DNA from: Martinezella lusitana
GTDB taxonomy: Bacteria > Pseudomonadota > Alphaproteobacteria > Rhizobiales > Rhizobiaceae
Reading direction: 5' to 3'
Assembly (NCBI RefSeq): GCF_010668395.1
Contig: NZ_WUEY01000015.1
Location: 100,174 to 164,173, forward strand
DNA: 64,000 nt
The translations under genes and the position numbers were made by a program. Shown piece after piece: positions 33,725-42,086 of the stretch. Numbering within the stretch: the first letter of the stretch is position 1; each line of letters begins with the position of its first letter. The notes below the pieces were generated by a model. The model worked only from the letters and a program-made list of their open reading frames with translations, searched no databases and was not told where the DNA came from.

Positions 33725-34555
33725 CTATGCGCTGCTCGTGGATGTCAGGGAGCGATAGAAGGAAGGCGTCAGTCCTGCTTCCGCGCGGGCAATGTCGTTG
33801 AACGGCGCCTTGAGCGAGCCGCGGAAATTGGCGCGCACCAGCTCCTGGAACGTCCGGGCGGGATCGCGTTTCTCCCGCGCGCACAGAAAGCGGAACCATT
33901 TGGCACCCACAGCGACATGGCCTTTTTCGTCATTGTAGATGACATCGAGAATCGCGGCGCTCTCCAGGTCGCCGGTCTCGCGCATCTTTGCCTGCAATGC
34001 CGGCGTCACGTCCAGCCCCCTGGCTTCCAGGATGAGGGGCACGACGGCGAGGCGGGCCGTCAGATCGGTTCGGGTCGCATGGGCTGCCTGCCATAGGCCG
34101 TCATGGGCGGGAAGATCGCCATAGTCGGCGCCCAGCTCGCGCAGGCGCGCGCGTACCATACGGAAATGCTTGGCTTCCTCGAAGGCGACCTGCATCCACC
34201 CGTCGAAGAACGAATTGGGGACCGGGCCGGTCGCGAAGCGGGCGACGATATCCAGCGCCAGATCGACGGCATTCAGCTCGATATGGGCGATGGCATGCAA
34301 TAGTGCGATCCGGCCCTTGAGCGTGTGCAGGGAGCGTTTTTCCATATGTTTGGGCGGCACCAGATCCGGCTTCTCCGGCCGGCCGGGGCGATCGGCCAAG
34401 GGCGGATCGAGCGGCGAGCGCAGGGAGAGGGTGCGGGCAAACCAGCGCGTCGCCGATTCCTGGGCAAGCGCGGTCTTGCGATCGAGATCGGCCGCAAGGA
34501 TGGCGGCGATGGCGCCGCCACGCAGCGAGGTGATCGTTTCGGGACTGCCAGTCAT
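33725..34555 (-). CDS. DUF455 ferritin-like protein
   Basis: The 276-residue product belongs to the DUF455 ferritin-like family. Two helices carry the metal-binding signature: AHIELNAVDLALDIVARF and FEEAKHFRMVRARL, and a later NDEKGHVAVGAKWF supplies the third carboxylate/histidine pair. This pattern suggests a di-iron oxidoreductase or oxygenase, but no enzyme activity is known for the family. The ATG at 34555 lies four bases after the stop of the peroxiredoxin gene, so the two genes are coupled. Its partnership with Bcp hints at a role in oxidative stress. Confidence 0.83.
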   Translation of the reverse strand: MTGSPETITSLRGGAIAAILAADLDRKTALAQESATRWFARTLSLRSPLDPPLADRPGRPEKPDLVPPKHMEKRSLHTLKGRIALLHAIAHIELNAVDLALDIVARFATGPVPNSFFDGWMQVAFEEAKHFRMVRARLRELGADYGDLPAHDGLWQAAHATRTDLTARLAVVPLILEARGLDVTPALQAKMRETGDLESAAILDVIYNDEKGHVAVGAKWFRFLCAREKRDPARTFQELVRANFRGSLKAPFNDIARAEAGLTPSFYRSLTSTSSA

Positions 34556-34559
34556 GCCG

Positions 34560-35042
34560 TCAGAGTTCCTTTGCAGCGGCCAGAACTGCCTCGGCATGCC
34601 CCGCGACCTTGACCTTGTCCCATATCCTGGCGATCCGGCCGTCGGAGCCGATCAGAAAGGTCGAGCGGACGACACCCATATAGGTGCGGCCATACATGCT
34701 TTTTTCCCGCCAGACTCCATAGGCGATAGCCATCGTCTTTTCCTCGTCGGCGGCGAGCGGAATGGAAAGCGCATGCTTCTTGACGAATTTGTCATGGCTC
34801 TTGACGGTATCCGGCGAGACGCCGAGAAGGGCGACACCCGCCTTGCCGAACTCGCCTGAGAGCGCCGTGAAGGAAATCGATTCCGTCGTGCATGCCGTGG
34901 TGTCGTCCTTCGGATAGAAATAGATGACCAGCGGTCTTGCGGCGAAATCTGCGAGACTCACGCGTCCGCCGCCGTCACGCGGAAGATCGAAATCCGGTGC
35001 CTTGTCGCCAATGCCTGGTTGAACTGGGAAAACTTCCGTCAC
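34560..35042 (-). CDS. bcp: Peroxiredoxin, Bcp/PrxQ family
   Basis: This 160-residue thiol peroxidase reduces hydrogen peroxide and organic hydroperoxides using thioredoxin. The peroxidatic cysteine sits in DDTTACTTES (about residue 52), in the family position but with TTAC instead of the usual TPGC. The N-terminal GDKAPDFDLPRDGG and the PKD motif before the active site are standard. Translation starts at a GTG (35042) with AAAGG seven bases before it, giving MTEVFPVQPGIGDK; a longer frame is unsupported. The DUF455 gene follows immediately, and the AsmA-like gene is divergent. Confidence 0.88.
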   Translation of the reverse strand: MTEVFPVQPGIGDKAPDFDLPRDGGGRVSLADFAARPLVIYFYPKDDTTACTTESISFTALSGEFGKAGVALLGVSPDTVKSHDKFVKKHALSIPLAADEEKTMAIAYGVWREKSMYGRTYMGVVRSTFLIGSDGRIARIWDKVKVAGHAEAVLAAAKEL

Positions 35043-35118
35043 GGGAAAACCTTTCTTTTGCCGGTTTTTTAGATGACACTCACGGGAAGCCATATATACT
35101 GCCCGCGTATGCCGTCCA

Positions 35119-38100
35119 ATGGGACGCAGCGTCATCAAAAAAGAAGAAGAGCGAAAGGCACGCACAGGAGTGATCCGAGGCGAAAAGGTAACATTCCGCA
35201 AAAAGGATCTCGTGTCGCTCGACCATCTGCCGTCCGCCCAGGTCGAAGATCCCTTGATTGTCCATGTGCCCGAGCGCTCCCGCCGCAGCCGCTCGCATGT
35301 CTGGCATGTCTGCCGGATGACGCTGGTTTTCTTCGCATTCCTTGCCGTCATCCTCGGAGCCGTCATCGCGACCATCGAAAGCGGCGTCTTCGACGAGCCG
35401 CTATCGCAGAAGGCGCAGACGGCCCTCGATCAAGCTATCGGGCCACGTTACAAGGCCGAAGTCGGCGCGACCGTGATCCGGTTCACCTCCGATCTGCGGC
35501 TGGCGCTGGAGGCGCGCGACGTCAATGTGGTCGATCAGGACAGCGGCAAGCATCTGTCGACGATGTCGGCGGTGAATATGGAGCTGGATCCGCTGGCCTT
35601 GATCGAAGGGCGGATCGAAGTGGCGAGCGTGGCGGCGGAGGGCATTGCGCTCGATACGTCGCTGCTGCCCCAGGGAGATCCGGTCGATCTGACGGCGTTG
35701 CGCGTCGATGCATTGCCGCGGGCTCTCAGCGCGACCTTCGACAATCTCGATTTTCTGGAACATTTCGTGCAGCGCGGTGGGACGAACTCCGTGCGTATTT
35801 CCGGCTTCTCCATGAAGCTGGCGCGTCAGGAGGGCGATCCGATCTCCCTCGTGGTCGATAGCCTGACCTTCGAACGGGCCGAGCCGAACTCCCTGCATCT
35901 TTATGGCAAGGTCGCCGTCAACGGATCCGTTGCGACCCTGGATGTGAAGGCGAATCAGCAGGAGGCCGGCCACACGTCTTCATTGATCGCGAAAATATCC
36001 AATCTCGATCTGAAGCCGCTGACGATGGCCTATGATGCAAGCGGCACGCCGCGGCAGGGCGTCATGAGCCTTGCCGACGTCACGCTTTCGGCCGTCAAGG
36101 GAGGCGATGGTGCCGATCCGAAGCTCGATGCTTCGATCAATGTAAAGCCTGGCACCATCTATATGGACCGCGATGCGCAGGACCTGACGGCAGGCAATAT
36201 CAACCTCGCCTACAATTTCGACCACCAGACCTTGGAGATTGCGCCGTCGAAGGTGCAATTCGTCGGTACGATGGTGCCTTTCTCCGGTGCCCTCATCGAT
36301 CTCGATCGTATCGATGCCAACGCAGGCAAGGGGTTCGGGGTCGATTTCGTGATCAAGAACGGTATCGCCGCCTCGTCCATTTCGGGGGAAAAGCCTGTTA
36401 GCTTCGATGGCCGCGCCATGGGACGCTTCCTTTCGGCGACCAAGGAGCTTCAGGTCGACAATCTCGGCATATCGACGCCGCAGGGCGCGCTGTTCGGCTC
36501 TCTCCATGCGAAGTTCGGAGACAGCTCGCCGGAGATCAGTTTCGGCGGCCGAGCCGACAAGCTCGACACGACGGTCGTCAAGCAGCTATGGCCGTTCTGG
36601 ATGGCGTCCAAGCCCAGGGCCTGGGTCGAAGCCAACCTCTTCGGCGGCTCGGTGACCAATGCCGTCATATCGGTCTTCATTCCTGCCGGAAGGCTGCGGG
36701 AGGCTGCCCAATCCGGCAAGCTGCAGCTCGGCAAGAACGAGCTCCACATCGCCTTCGACATAGACGGCGCCCGCCTGAACATTCCGGGCGAAATTCCGCC
36801 GCTGCGCGACACCAAGGCCCATTTCGACCTGACCGGTCCGGCGATGGTCGTCGATATCAATACGGCGACCTCCTATTTCCCGACCGGACGAACGATCTCC
36901 CTGAATAACAGCAGCTTTTCGATCCCGTCGACCTACGACAAGCCGCTGATGGCCGATCTCGCGCTGACGATATCCGGTTCCGGCGACGCCATCGGCGAGC
37001 TTCTTACCTACAAGCCTCTCGAGGTATTGCAGAGAACCGAGTTCAAGCCGGAGGATTTCAACGGCAAGATCGTCGCCAAGGTCGATGCCAGGATCGGGCT
37101 GATCAACGACCAGAAGCCGCCTCCGCCGGATTGGCAGGCGACACTCGAGCTCAACAATGTCGATCTGCTGAAGCCGATGAACAATCGCAAGATCGACAAT
37201 ATCACCGGCGAGATTTCGGCTGACTCGCAATCCGTGCACTTGCAGGCGCAGGCCCAGATCGACGGTATTCCCGCGCAGATCGACATGGTCGAGCCCACCG
37301 ACGGCAAATCGTCCGTCAAACGCAGCCGCGTGATAACGGCGACGCTCAACGACGCCCAGCGCAACACGGTTCTGCCGGGTCTTCGCGATATGATAGACGG
37401 GCCCGTCAAGGTGGAGCTGACCCGCATCGACGACGATCGTCAGGGCGTCAAGGTCGATCTCGGTAAGGCGACGCTCACGGTTCCCTGGGTCGGTTGGTCG
37501 AAGGGCGTCGGCATTCCGGCGACGGCTCAGTTTGAAGCGTCCGGACCGGATAGCCAGACCGCCTTGAAGAACTTCACGCTCAAGGGGGATGGTTTCGGGG
37601 TCAGCGGCGATCTCCTGATCAGCAAGGGAAGCCTGTCGTCGGCCAATTTCGATAGCGTGAAGCTCTCGGCGCTCGACGATTTCGCGCTATCCCTGAAGCG
37701 GAGCAAGAGCAGCGGCTACGACGTCTCCGTATCGGGCAATTCCGCGGACATACGCCCGATCCTCGCGCGCCTGAAGACATCGACGTCCGGCGGCCAGCAA
37801 AGCTCCGGCGGGGACGATTCAGCGAGCGCGACCGTTCGAGCCAATATCGACAAGGTCATCGGCTTCAACGACGAGACGATCGGCAACGTCAAGGGCGTCT
37901 ATTCGATCGCCGGCGGCAAGACGACGGCAGCGGATTTCTCCGGCGTGACGCGCAGCGGCGAGGCGCTCGTCACGCAGATGAGCAAGGGCAGCAATGGAGC
38001 GATCCGTATCACAAGCGGCGATGCCGGCGCGGTGGCGCGCTTTACAGATCTCTACAAGCACCTGAGGGGCGGGCTGTTGAATTTGTCGCTCCGCTCGACC

Positions 38101-38589
38101 GGGCAGGATGATTGGGACGGCTCGCTGGATATCCGCAACTTCTCCATCATCGATGAAAAGAAGCTCTCGACCATCGTGTCGACGCCGAGCGGCAAGAACG
38201 GAAAGAGCCTGAACTCGGCCGTCAAGGAGAATATCGATACGCGCTCGCAGAGCTTCGGGCGGGGTTTTGCCCGACTGGTCATGCGTGACGGCGCACTTTC
38301 GGTCGAGAACGGCGTGGTGCGCGGCGTGCAGGTGGGGGCGACGTTCCAGGGAGTGCTGAAGGATGCCAGCGGCAAGATGGACATGACCGGGACCTTCATG
38401 CCCGCTTACGGCCTGAACCGGCTGTTCGCAGAAGTTCCCATCGTCGGCTTCATTCTGGGCAACGGCAGCGATCGCGGCCTGATCGGCATCACTTTCCGGC
38501 TGACGGGCAGCTTCGACAAGCCGAACATGCAGATCAATCCATTGTCGATCATCGCGCCGGGCGTCTTCAGGCAGATCTTCGAATTCTGA
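35119..38589 (+). CDS. Large AsmA/DUF3971-type envelope protein
   Basis: This 1156-residue protein has a cytoplasmic basic N terminus, one membrane helix (about residues 62-84) and a very long beta-rich periplasmic region that ends with a conserved C-terminal block (AYGLNRLFAEVPIVGFILGNG, split here; about 1105-1125). The pattern matches the YhdP/AsmA-like family (DUF3971 plus AsmA_2), which is proposed to bridge inner and outer membrane and move phospholipids. Repetitive strand-rich stretches with GNI-, SGxG- and DLTG-type turns support a hydrophobic groove. It is transcribed divergently from bcp with a 76-base gap, and no partner genes lie beside it. Confidence 0.82.
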   Translation: MGRSVIKKEEERKARTGVIRGEKVTFRKKDLVSLDHLPSAQVEDPLIVHVPERSRRSRSHVWHVCRMTLVFFAFLAVILGAVIATIESGVFDEPLSQKAQTALDQAIGPRYKAEVGATVIRFTSDLRLALEARDVNVVDQDSGKHLSTMSAVNMELDPLALIEGRIEVASVAAEGIALDTSLLPQGDPVDLTALRVDALPRALSATFDNLDFLEHFVQRGGTNSVRISGFSMKLARQEGDPISLVVDSLTFERAEPNSLHLYGKVAVNGSVATLDVKANQQEAGHTSSLIAKISNLDLKPLTMAYDASGTPRQGVMSLADVTLSAVKGGDGADPKLDASINVKPGTIYMDRDAQDLTAGNINLAYNFDHQTLEIAPSKVQFVGTMVPFSGALIDLDRIDANAGKGFGVDFVIKNGIAASSISGEKPVSFDGRAMGRFLSATKELQVDNLGISTPQGALFGSLHAKFGDSSPEISFGGRADKLDTTVVKQLWPFWMASKPRAWVEANLFGGSVTNAVISVFIPAGRLREAAQSGKLQLGKNELHIAFDIDGARLNIPGEIPPLRDTKAHFDLTGPAMVVDINTATSYFPTGRTISLNNSSFSIPSTYDKPLMADLALTISGSGDAIGELLTYKPLEVLQRTEFKPEDFNGKIVAKVDARIGLINDQKPPPPDWQATLELNNVDLLKPMNNRKIDNITGEISADSQSVHLQAQAQIDGIPAQIDMVEPTDGKSSVKRSRVITATLNDAQRNTVLPGLRDMIDGPVKVELTRIDDDRQGVKVDLGKATLTVPWVGWSKGVGIPATAQFEASGPDSQTALKNFTLKGDGFGVSGDLLISKGSLSSANFDSVKLSALDDFALSLKRSKSSGYDVSVSGNSADIRPILARLKTSTSGGQQSSGGDDSASATVRANIDKVIGFNDETIGNVKGVYSIAGGKTTAADFSGVTRSGEALVTQMSKGSNGAIRITSGDAGAVARFTDLYKHLRGGLLNLSLRSTGQDDWDGSLDIRNFSIIDEKKLSTIVSTPSGKNGKSLNSAVKENIDTRSQSFGRGFARLVMRDGALSVENGVVRGVQVGATFQGVLKDASGKMDMTGTFMPAYGLNRLFAEVPIVGFILGNGSDRGLIGITFRLTGSFDKPNMQINPLSIIAPGVFRQIFEF

Positions 38590-38612
38590 TCAGGCGCACG
38601 GCGCGACGGCTA

Positions 38613-38939
38613 TCATTTTTCCTCGGCCAATCGCTGGCGGATGCCTTCGGGTCCGCCGGCCACGCGCCGCGCAAATGGTCGATCGGGGTCCACAAGGCGC
38701 CAAAACGGAGCGGTACCGCTCTGGCTGATCTGCACCAGATGCCGCTGAAGGGTGACCGGACAGCAAGCATCCGCTCCATATTGCTTTGCAAGCGCCCGCC
38801 TGACTCCGGCAACGTCGGATAGTTGCCCAGGGGTCGCCGCCCGTAGCGCGCGGATAATCATCTCCTCGCTCGGAATCAACATGCTCTGCGTGAGGCTTCG
38901 GCCTTTGCGCCTCGTCTTGATCACCGGCAGTTCGTCCAT
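38613..38939 (-). CDS. Small MGMT-fold-like protein, unknown function
   Basis: The 108-residue protein resembles the small 'MGMT family' proteins of alphaproteobacteria. Shared features are the MLIPSEEMI / ALRAATPGQLSDVAGVRRALAKQYGAD segment, the CCPVT motif (about residues 62-66), and the PFWRLVDPDRP...GGPEGIRQRLAEE end. It lacks the PCHR active site of O6-alkylguanine DNA methyltransferase, so it is unlikely to repair DNA by the standard reaction. Its role is unknown. It faces the AsmA-like gene tail to tail with a 23-base gap. Confidence 0.62.
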   Translation of the reverse strand: MDELPVIKTRRKGRSLTQSMLIPSEEMIIRALRAATPGQLSDVAGVRRALAKQYGADACCPVTLQRHLVQISQSGTAPFWRLVDPDRPFARRVAGGPEGIRQRLAEEK

Positions 38940-39056
38940 AAGGCACCTCTGGGATTAGGATATTACCAGAGGACGAGCGGGCCAACGGCGATCCGACAAA
39001 ACGGACGTAAAAAGTCTCGAACAAGGCAGACGATATCGCCAAGTCCACGCTCAAGG

Positions 39057-39097
39057 CAAAAAGCAACAAAGCCGGCGGGGATGCGCCGGCTTTGTTG
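39057..39097 (-). terminator. Intrinsic terminator after tyrS
   Basis: On the minus strand, CAACAAAGCCGGCG pairs with its inverted complement across a short loop (39064-39097), followed at once by CTTTTTG (39057-39063). The long, GC-rich stem plus T run makes it a strong rho-independent terminator. It lies 18 bases after the tyrS stop. Confidence 0.85.
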
Positions 39098-39114
39098 GAA
39101 GACTGCTCGATTGA

Positions 39115-40371
39115 TCAACCCGCCGGCCGGATCAGGATGTGCTTCTTCTTGCCGAGCGACAGCTTGACGACGCCATCCGCCGTCACTTCGCCGCTGCCGA
39201 TGACCTTGCGCTCGTCGCTGACGGCTTCGTCGTTGATACGCACCGCGCCGCCCTGGACGTGGCGGCGAGCCTCGCCGTTGGAAGCGGCAAGGCCGGCGCG
39301 AACGATCAGCGAGAGAAGGCCGATGCCGGCTTCCAGTTCGGAGGCCGGAACGTCGACCGACGGCAGGTTTTCGGACAGGCCGCCTTCCTCGAAAGTCTTG
39401 CGCGCGGTTTCGGCTGCCTGCTCGGCCGCGGCGCGGCCGTGCAGGATTGCCGTAACCTCGGTCGCGAGGATCTTCTTGACCTCGTTGATTTCAGAGCCGG
39501 CGAGCGCCGAAAGACGGGCGATCTCGTCCATCGGCAGCGTCGTGTAGAGCTTCAGGAAGCGGGAAACGTCGGCATCCTCGGTGTTGCGCCAGTACTGCCA
39601 GAAGTCGTAGGCCGAGAGCAGGTCGGCATTCAGCCAGACCGCGCCGGTGGCGGACTTGCCCATCTTGGCGCCCGACGCCGTCGTCAGCAAGGGCGACGTC
39701 AGTGCGAAGAGCTGCGGCGTCCCCATGCGGTGACCAAGGTCGATACCGTTGACGATGTTGCCCCACTGATCCGAACCGCCCATCTGCAGGCGGCAATCAT
39801 AGCGCTTGGCCAGCTCGACGAAGTCGTAGGCCTGCAGGATCATGTAGTTGAATTCGAGGAAGGACAGCGATTGCTCGCGGTCGAGGCGCGTCTTGACGCT
39901 GTCGAATGACAGCATGCGATTGACCGAGAAGTGGCGGCCAACGTCGCGCAGGAATTCGAGGTAGTTCAGCGAGCGCAGCCATTCGGCGTTGTTGATCATC
40001 AACGCATTCTTCGGGCCTTCGCCGTAGCTGAGGTAGTTCGAAAAGCAACGCTTGATCGAAGCGATGTTGCTTTCGATCGTATCGATCGTCATGAGCTGGC
40101 GGGACTCTTCCTTGAAGGAGGGGTCGCCGACCATGCCGGTGCCGCCGCCCATCAGCGAGATGGGCCGATGGCCGGTTGCCTGCATCCAGTGCAGCATCAT
40201 GATCTGGATCAGCGAGCCGGCGTGCAAGCTCGACGCCGTCGGATCGAAGCCGATATAGGCCGTCACGGTTTCCTTGGCGAAGAGGTCGTCGAGGCCGGAT
40301 TCATCGGAAATCTGATGAATGAAGCCGCGCTCTTGCAGAGTGCGCAGGAAATCGGATTTGAACTCAGCCAT
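39115..40371 (-). CDS. tyrS: Tyrosyl-tRNA synthetase
   Basis: This 418-residue class I synthetase charges tRNA-Tyr with tyrosine in the cytoplasm. The HIGH-like signature appears as SSLHAGSLIQ (about residues 41-50) and the KMSKS-like motif as AKMGKSATG near 234. A C-terminal S4 RNA-binding domain ends with AVSDERKVIGSGEVTADG. This branch matches the TyrRS of alphaproteobacteria. The ATG at 40371 is preferred over an upstream extension to 40452 because it gives the normal MAEFKSDFLRTL start. The transcript ends at the hairpin at 39064-39097. Confidence 0.95.
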   Translation of the reverse strand: MAEFKSDFLRTLQERGFIHQISDESGLDDLFAKETVTAYIGFDPTASSLHAGSLIQIMMLHWMQATGHRPISLMGGGTGMVGDPSFKEESRQLMTIDTIESNIASIKRCFSNYLSYGEGPKNALMINNAEWLRSLNYLEFLRDVGRHFSVNRMLSFDSVKTRLDREQSLSFLEFNYMILQAYDFVELAKRYDCRLQMGGSDQWGNIVNGIDLGHRMGTPQLFALTSPLLTTASGAKMGKSATGAVWLNADLLSAYDFWQYWRNTEDADVSRFLKLYTTLPMDEIARLSALAGSEINEVKKILATEVTAILHGRAAAEQAAETARKTFEEGGLSENLPSVDVPASELEAGIGLLSLIVRAGLAASNGEARRHVQGGAVRINDEAVSDERKVIGSGEVTADGVVKLSLGKKKHILIRPAG

Positions 40372-40644
40372 GATCTTGGTCTCTCGAAGCCGCATCGCTG
40401 CAGGATGCGGTGAAGTCGCTGTTGTTGAATGTCGCGGTGGCGCGTTTAGCACCGATTTGCCGACGCGTCATCATTTTGGTGGGTGCAATGTCAAGTTTCA
40501 GGCGCGGCGACGGGTCAAAGCGCTATTTTCAGGCGGTTGCGGCGCTCGCACTATCACCCGATTGCCCTTGTTGAAATCATGCCGTGCGTTTAGCACTTGT
40601 CCGCGAATTCGTGCCGATACCGTACCGCGAAAGCAGGCAAGCTG

Positions 40645-41163
40645 ATGAGTGACATCCCGGTTCTCGAAACTCCGCGCCTCGTTCTGACGATGTGGGGCAA
40701 GGACGATGCAGAGCTGATTCGGCAGCTGCATTCGACGATCGAAACGACGCGCTATCTTTCCGGCGCGGCTCCGTGGACGCTGGAAAAGGCGGAGGAGCGG
40801 CTGAAGAGCTGGTTCGGCGAACAGGCGCGCGACGGCGTGACCAAATACAAGATGCTGAAGCGTGAAGATGGCCGCTTTATCGGCCGAGCCGGTTTTTCGC
40901 GCTTTCAGGGGGAAAGCGGGCGTGGCGAATTCGAACTCGGTTACTCGATACGAAGGGAAGCCTGGGGCAATGGCTATGCGACGGAGATCGCCGCCGCGCT
41001 CGCCCAATGGTTCTTCAGCCGCGGTTTTTCCAGGCAGTTCATCGCCTTCACGCATCCGGAGAATTCGGCATCGCAACGCGTGTTGCGAAAGATCGGGATG
41101 CAGGATCACCCGCCGATGACCATCGACGGGATCTCGTGTCCAACGTTCAGGATGGCCCGATAA
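40645..41163 (+). CDS. GNAT family N-acetyltransferase (RimJ/RimL type)
   Basis: The 172-residue protein starts with IPVLETPRLVLTMW, the usual opening of RimJ/RimL-type acetyltransferases. The acetyl-CoA loop is visible as REAWGNGYATEIAAAL (about residues 104-119), and ENSASQRVLRKIGM closes the domain. Members acetylate ribosomal protein N termini or small molecules, and the target here is unknown. The ATG at 40645 is preferred because the longer frame from 40597 is not conserved in character. It is divergent from tyrS, with a 270-base gap containing both promoters. Confidence 0.87.
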   Translation: MSDIPVLETPRLVLTMWGKDDAELIRQLHSTIETTRYLSGAAPWTLEKAEERLKSWFGEQARDGVTKYKMLKREDGRFIGRAGFSRFQGESGRGEFELGYSIRREAWGNGYATEIAAALAQWFFSRGFSRQFIAFTHPENSASQRVLRKIGMQDHPPMTIDGISCPTFRMAR

Positions 41164-41175
41164 GGGCCGGTTTCC

Positions 41176-41853
41176 TTAGCGGATGCGCTTGGCGGCCGGT
41201 TCCGGCACCAGTTCGCCGTTCAGGCGGCGATCGAGGTAATCCTCGCATTCGCCCAGAAGCGTGTCGACCTGGCCGTTGAAGAAGTGGTTGGCACCCGACA
41301 CGATCTTGTGCGTGATGAGGATACCCTTTTGCGTCTTCAGTTTCTCGACGAGGCCGTTGACATCCTTTTCCGGCGCGACCTTGTCGGCGTCGCCGTTGAT
41401 GATGAGGCCGGACGACGGGCAGGGGGCGAGGAAGGAGAAATCGTAGATGTTCGGCTGCGGTGCGATCGACATGAAACCTTCGATCTCGGGGCGGCGCATC
41501 AGGAGCTGCATGCCGATCCAGGCGCCGAAGGAGTAACCGGCAACCCAGCAGCTCTTGGAATCAGGATGAAGGCTCTGGACCCAATCGAGCGCCGATGCCG
41601 CATCGGAAAGCTCGCCGGCGCCGTGATCGAACTCGCCCTGGCTGCGCCCGATTCCGCGGAAGTTGAAGCGAAGCGTCGTGAAGCCGCGCTTCTGGAACAT
41701 ATAGAAGAGCTGGTAGACAACTTGGTTGTTCATCGTCCCACCGAACTGCGGGTGGGGATGAAGAATGATCGCGATCGGGGCGCTCTTCTCCTTGGAGGGT
41801 TGATAGCGGCCTTCAAGGCGACCAGCGGGGCCGTTGAAAATTACTTCAGGCAT
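41176..41853 (-). CDS. Alpha/beta hydrolase, YqiA/dienelactone-hydrolase-like
   Basis: The 225-residue cytoplasmic hydrolase has a HPHPQFGGTMNNQVV oxyanion region near residue 33, the nucleophile in GYSFGAW (about residue 103), the acid in NGDADKV near 152 and the histidine in GANHFF near 185. This arrangement matches a widespread proteobacterial family annotated as alpha/beta hydrolases of unknown substrate. The ATG at 41853 gives the usual MPEVIFNGPAG start; upstream codons are not conserved. It is divergent from the suf operon, and the 233-base gap between them contains candidate iron-control boxes that could also affect this gene. Confidence 0.85.
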   Translation of the reverse strand: MPEVIFNGPAGRLEGRYQPSKEKSAPIAIILHPHPQFGGTMNNQVVYQLFYMFQKRGFTTLRFNFRGIGRSQGEFDHGAGELSDAASALDWVQSLHPDSKSCWVAGYSFGAWIGMQLLMRRPEIEGFMSIAPQPNIYDFSFLAPCPSSGLIINGDADKVAPEKDVNGLVEKLKTQKGILITHKIVSGANHFFNGQVDTLLGECEDYLDRRLNGELVPEPAAKRIR

Positions 41854-41911
41854 CGATACTCCGGCTCTTCTTTTTCTGCGTTCAAACCCAACGGCACGCA
41901 GCAAGTTGACT

Positions 41912-41926
41912 TGACGAATGCGCTCA
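41912..41926. promoter_or_regulatory. Candidate RirA/IRO box upstream of the suf operon
   Basis: The sequence TGA-N9-TCA at 41912-41926 matches the minimal IRO consensus bound by the Fe-S repressor RirA in rhizobia. The motif alone is weakly informative, but it sits 17 bases from a better Irr-box match and upstream of an Fe-S assembly operon, which is a known RirA target. Confidence 0.4.
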
Positions 41927-41943
41927 TCTTTTCTAGAACGCAG

Positions 41944-41960
41944 TTTAGAACAATTCGAAA
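41944..41960. promoter_or_regulatory. Candidate Irr box (iron control element) upstream of the suf operon
   Basis: TTTAGAACAATTCGAAA at 41944-41960 matches the Irr/ICE consensus as I recall it (TTTAGAA-N3-TTCTAAA) with one mismatch in the right arm. It lies about 127 bases upstream of the first suf gene. Irr is the iron/heme-responsive regulator of Rhizobiales, and suf operons are reported among its targets. Confidence 0.5.
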
Positions 41961-42086
41961 CTTGATGCGGTGGTCCGCGCGTTGTGTGTGCAACGGTTTG
42001 TGGAACGTGTCATAAGGCATGCTCGGCTGAAATTTCAAGGAAAATGAGCCGACCTTAGCAAAGCAACGTCGCGCAGGAAGAAGATT

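Noticed and set aside
38613..38939. Active O6-alkylguanine DNA methyltransferase
   Set aside because: The PCHR active-site motif is missing, so the repair reaction is not supported.
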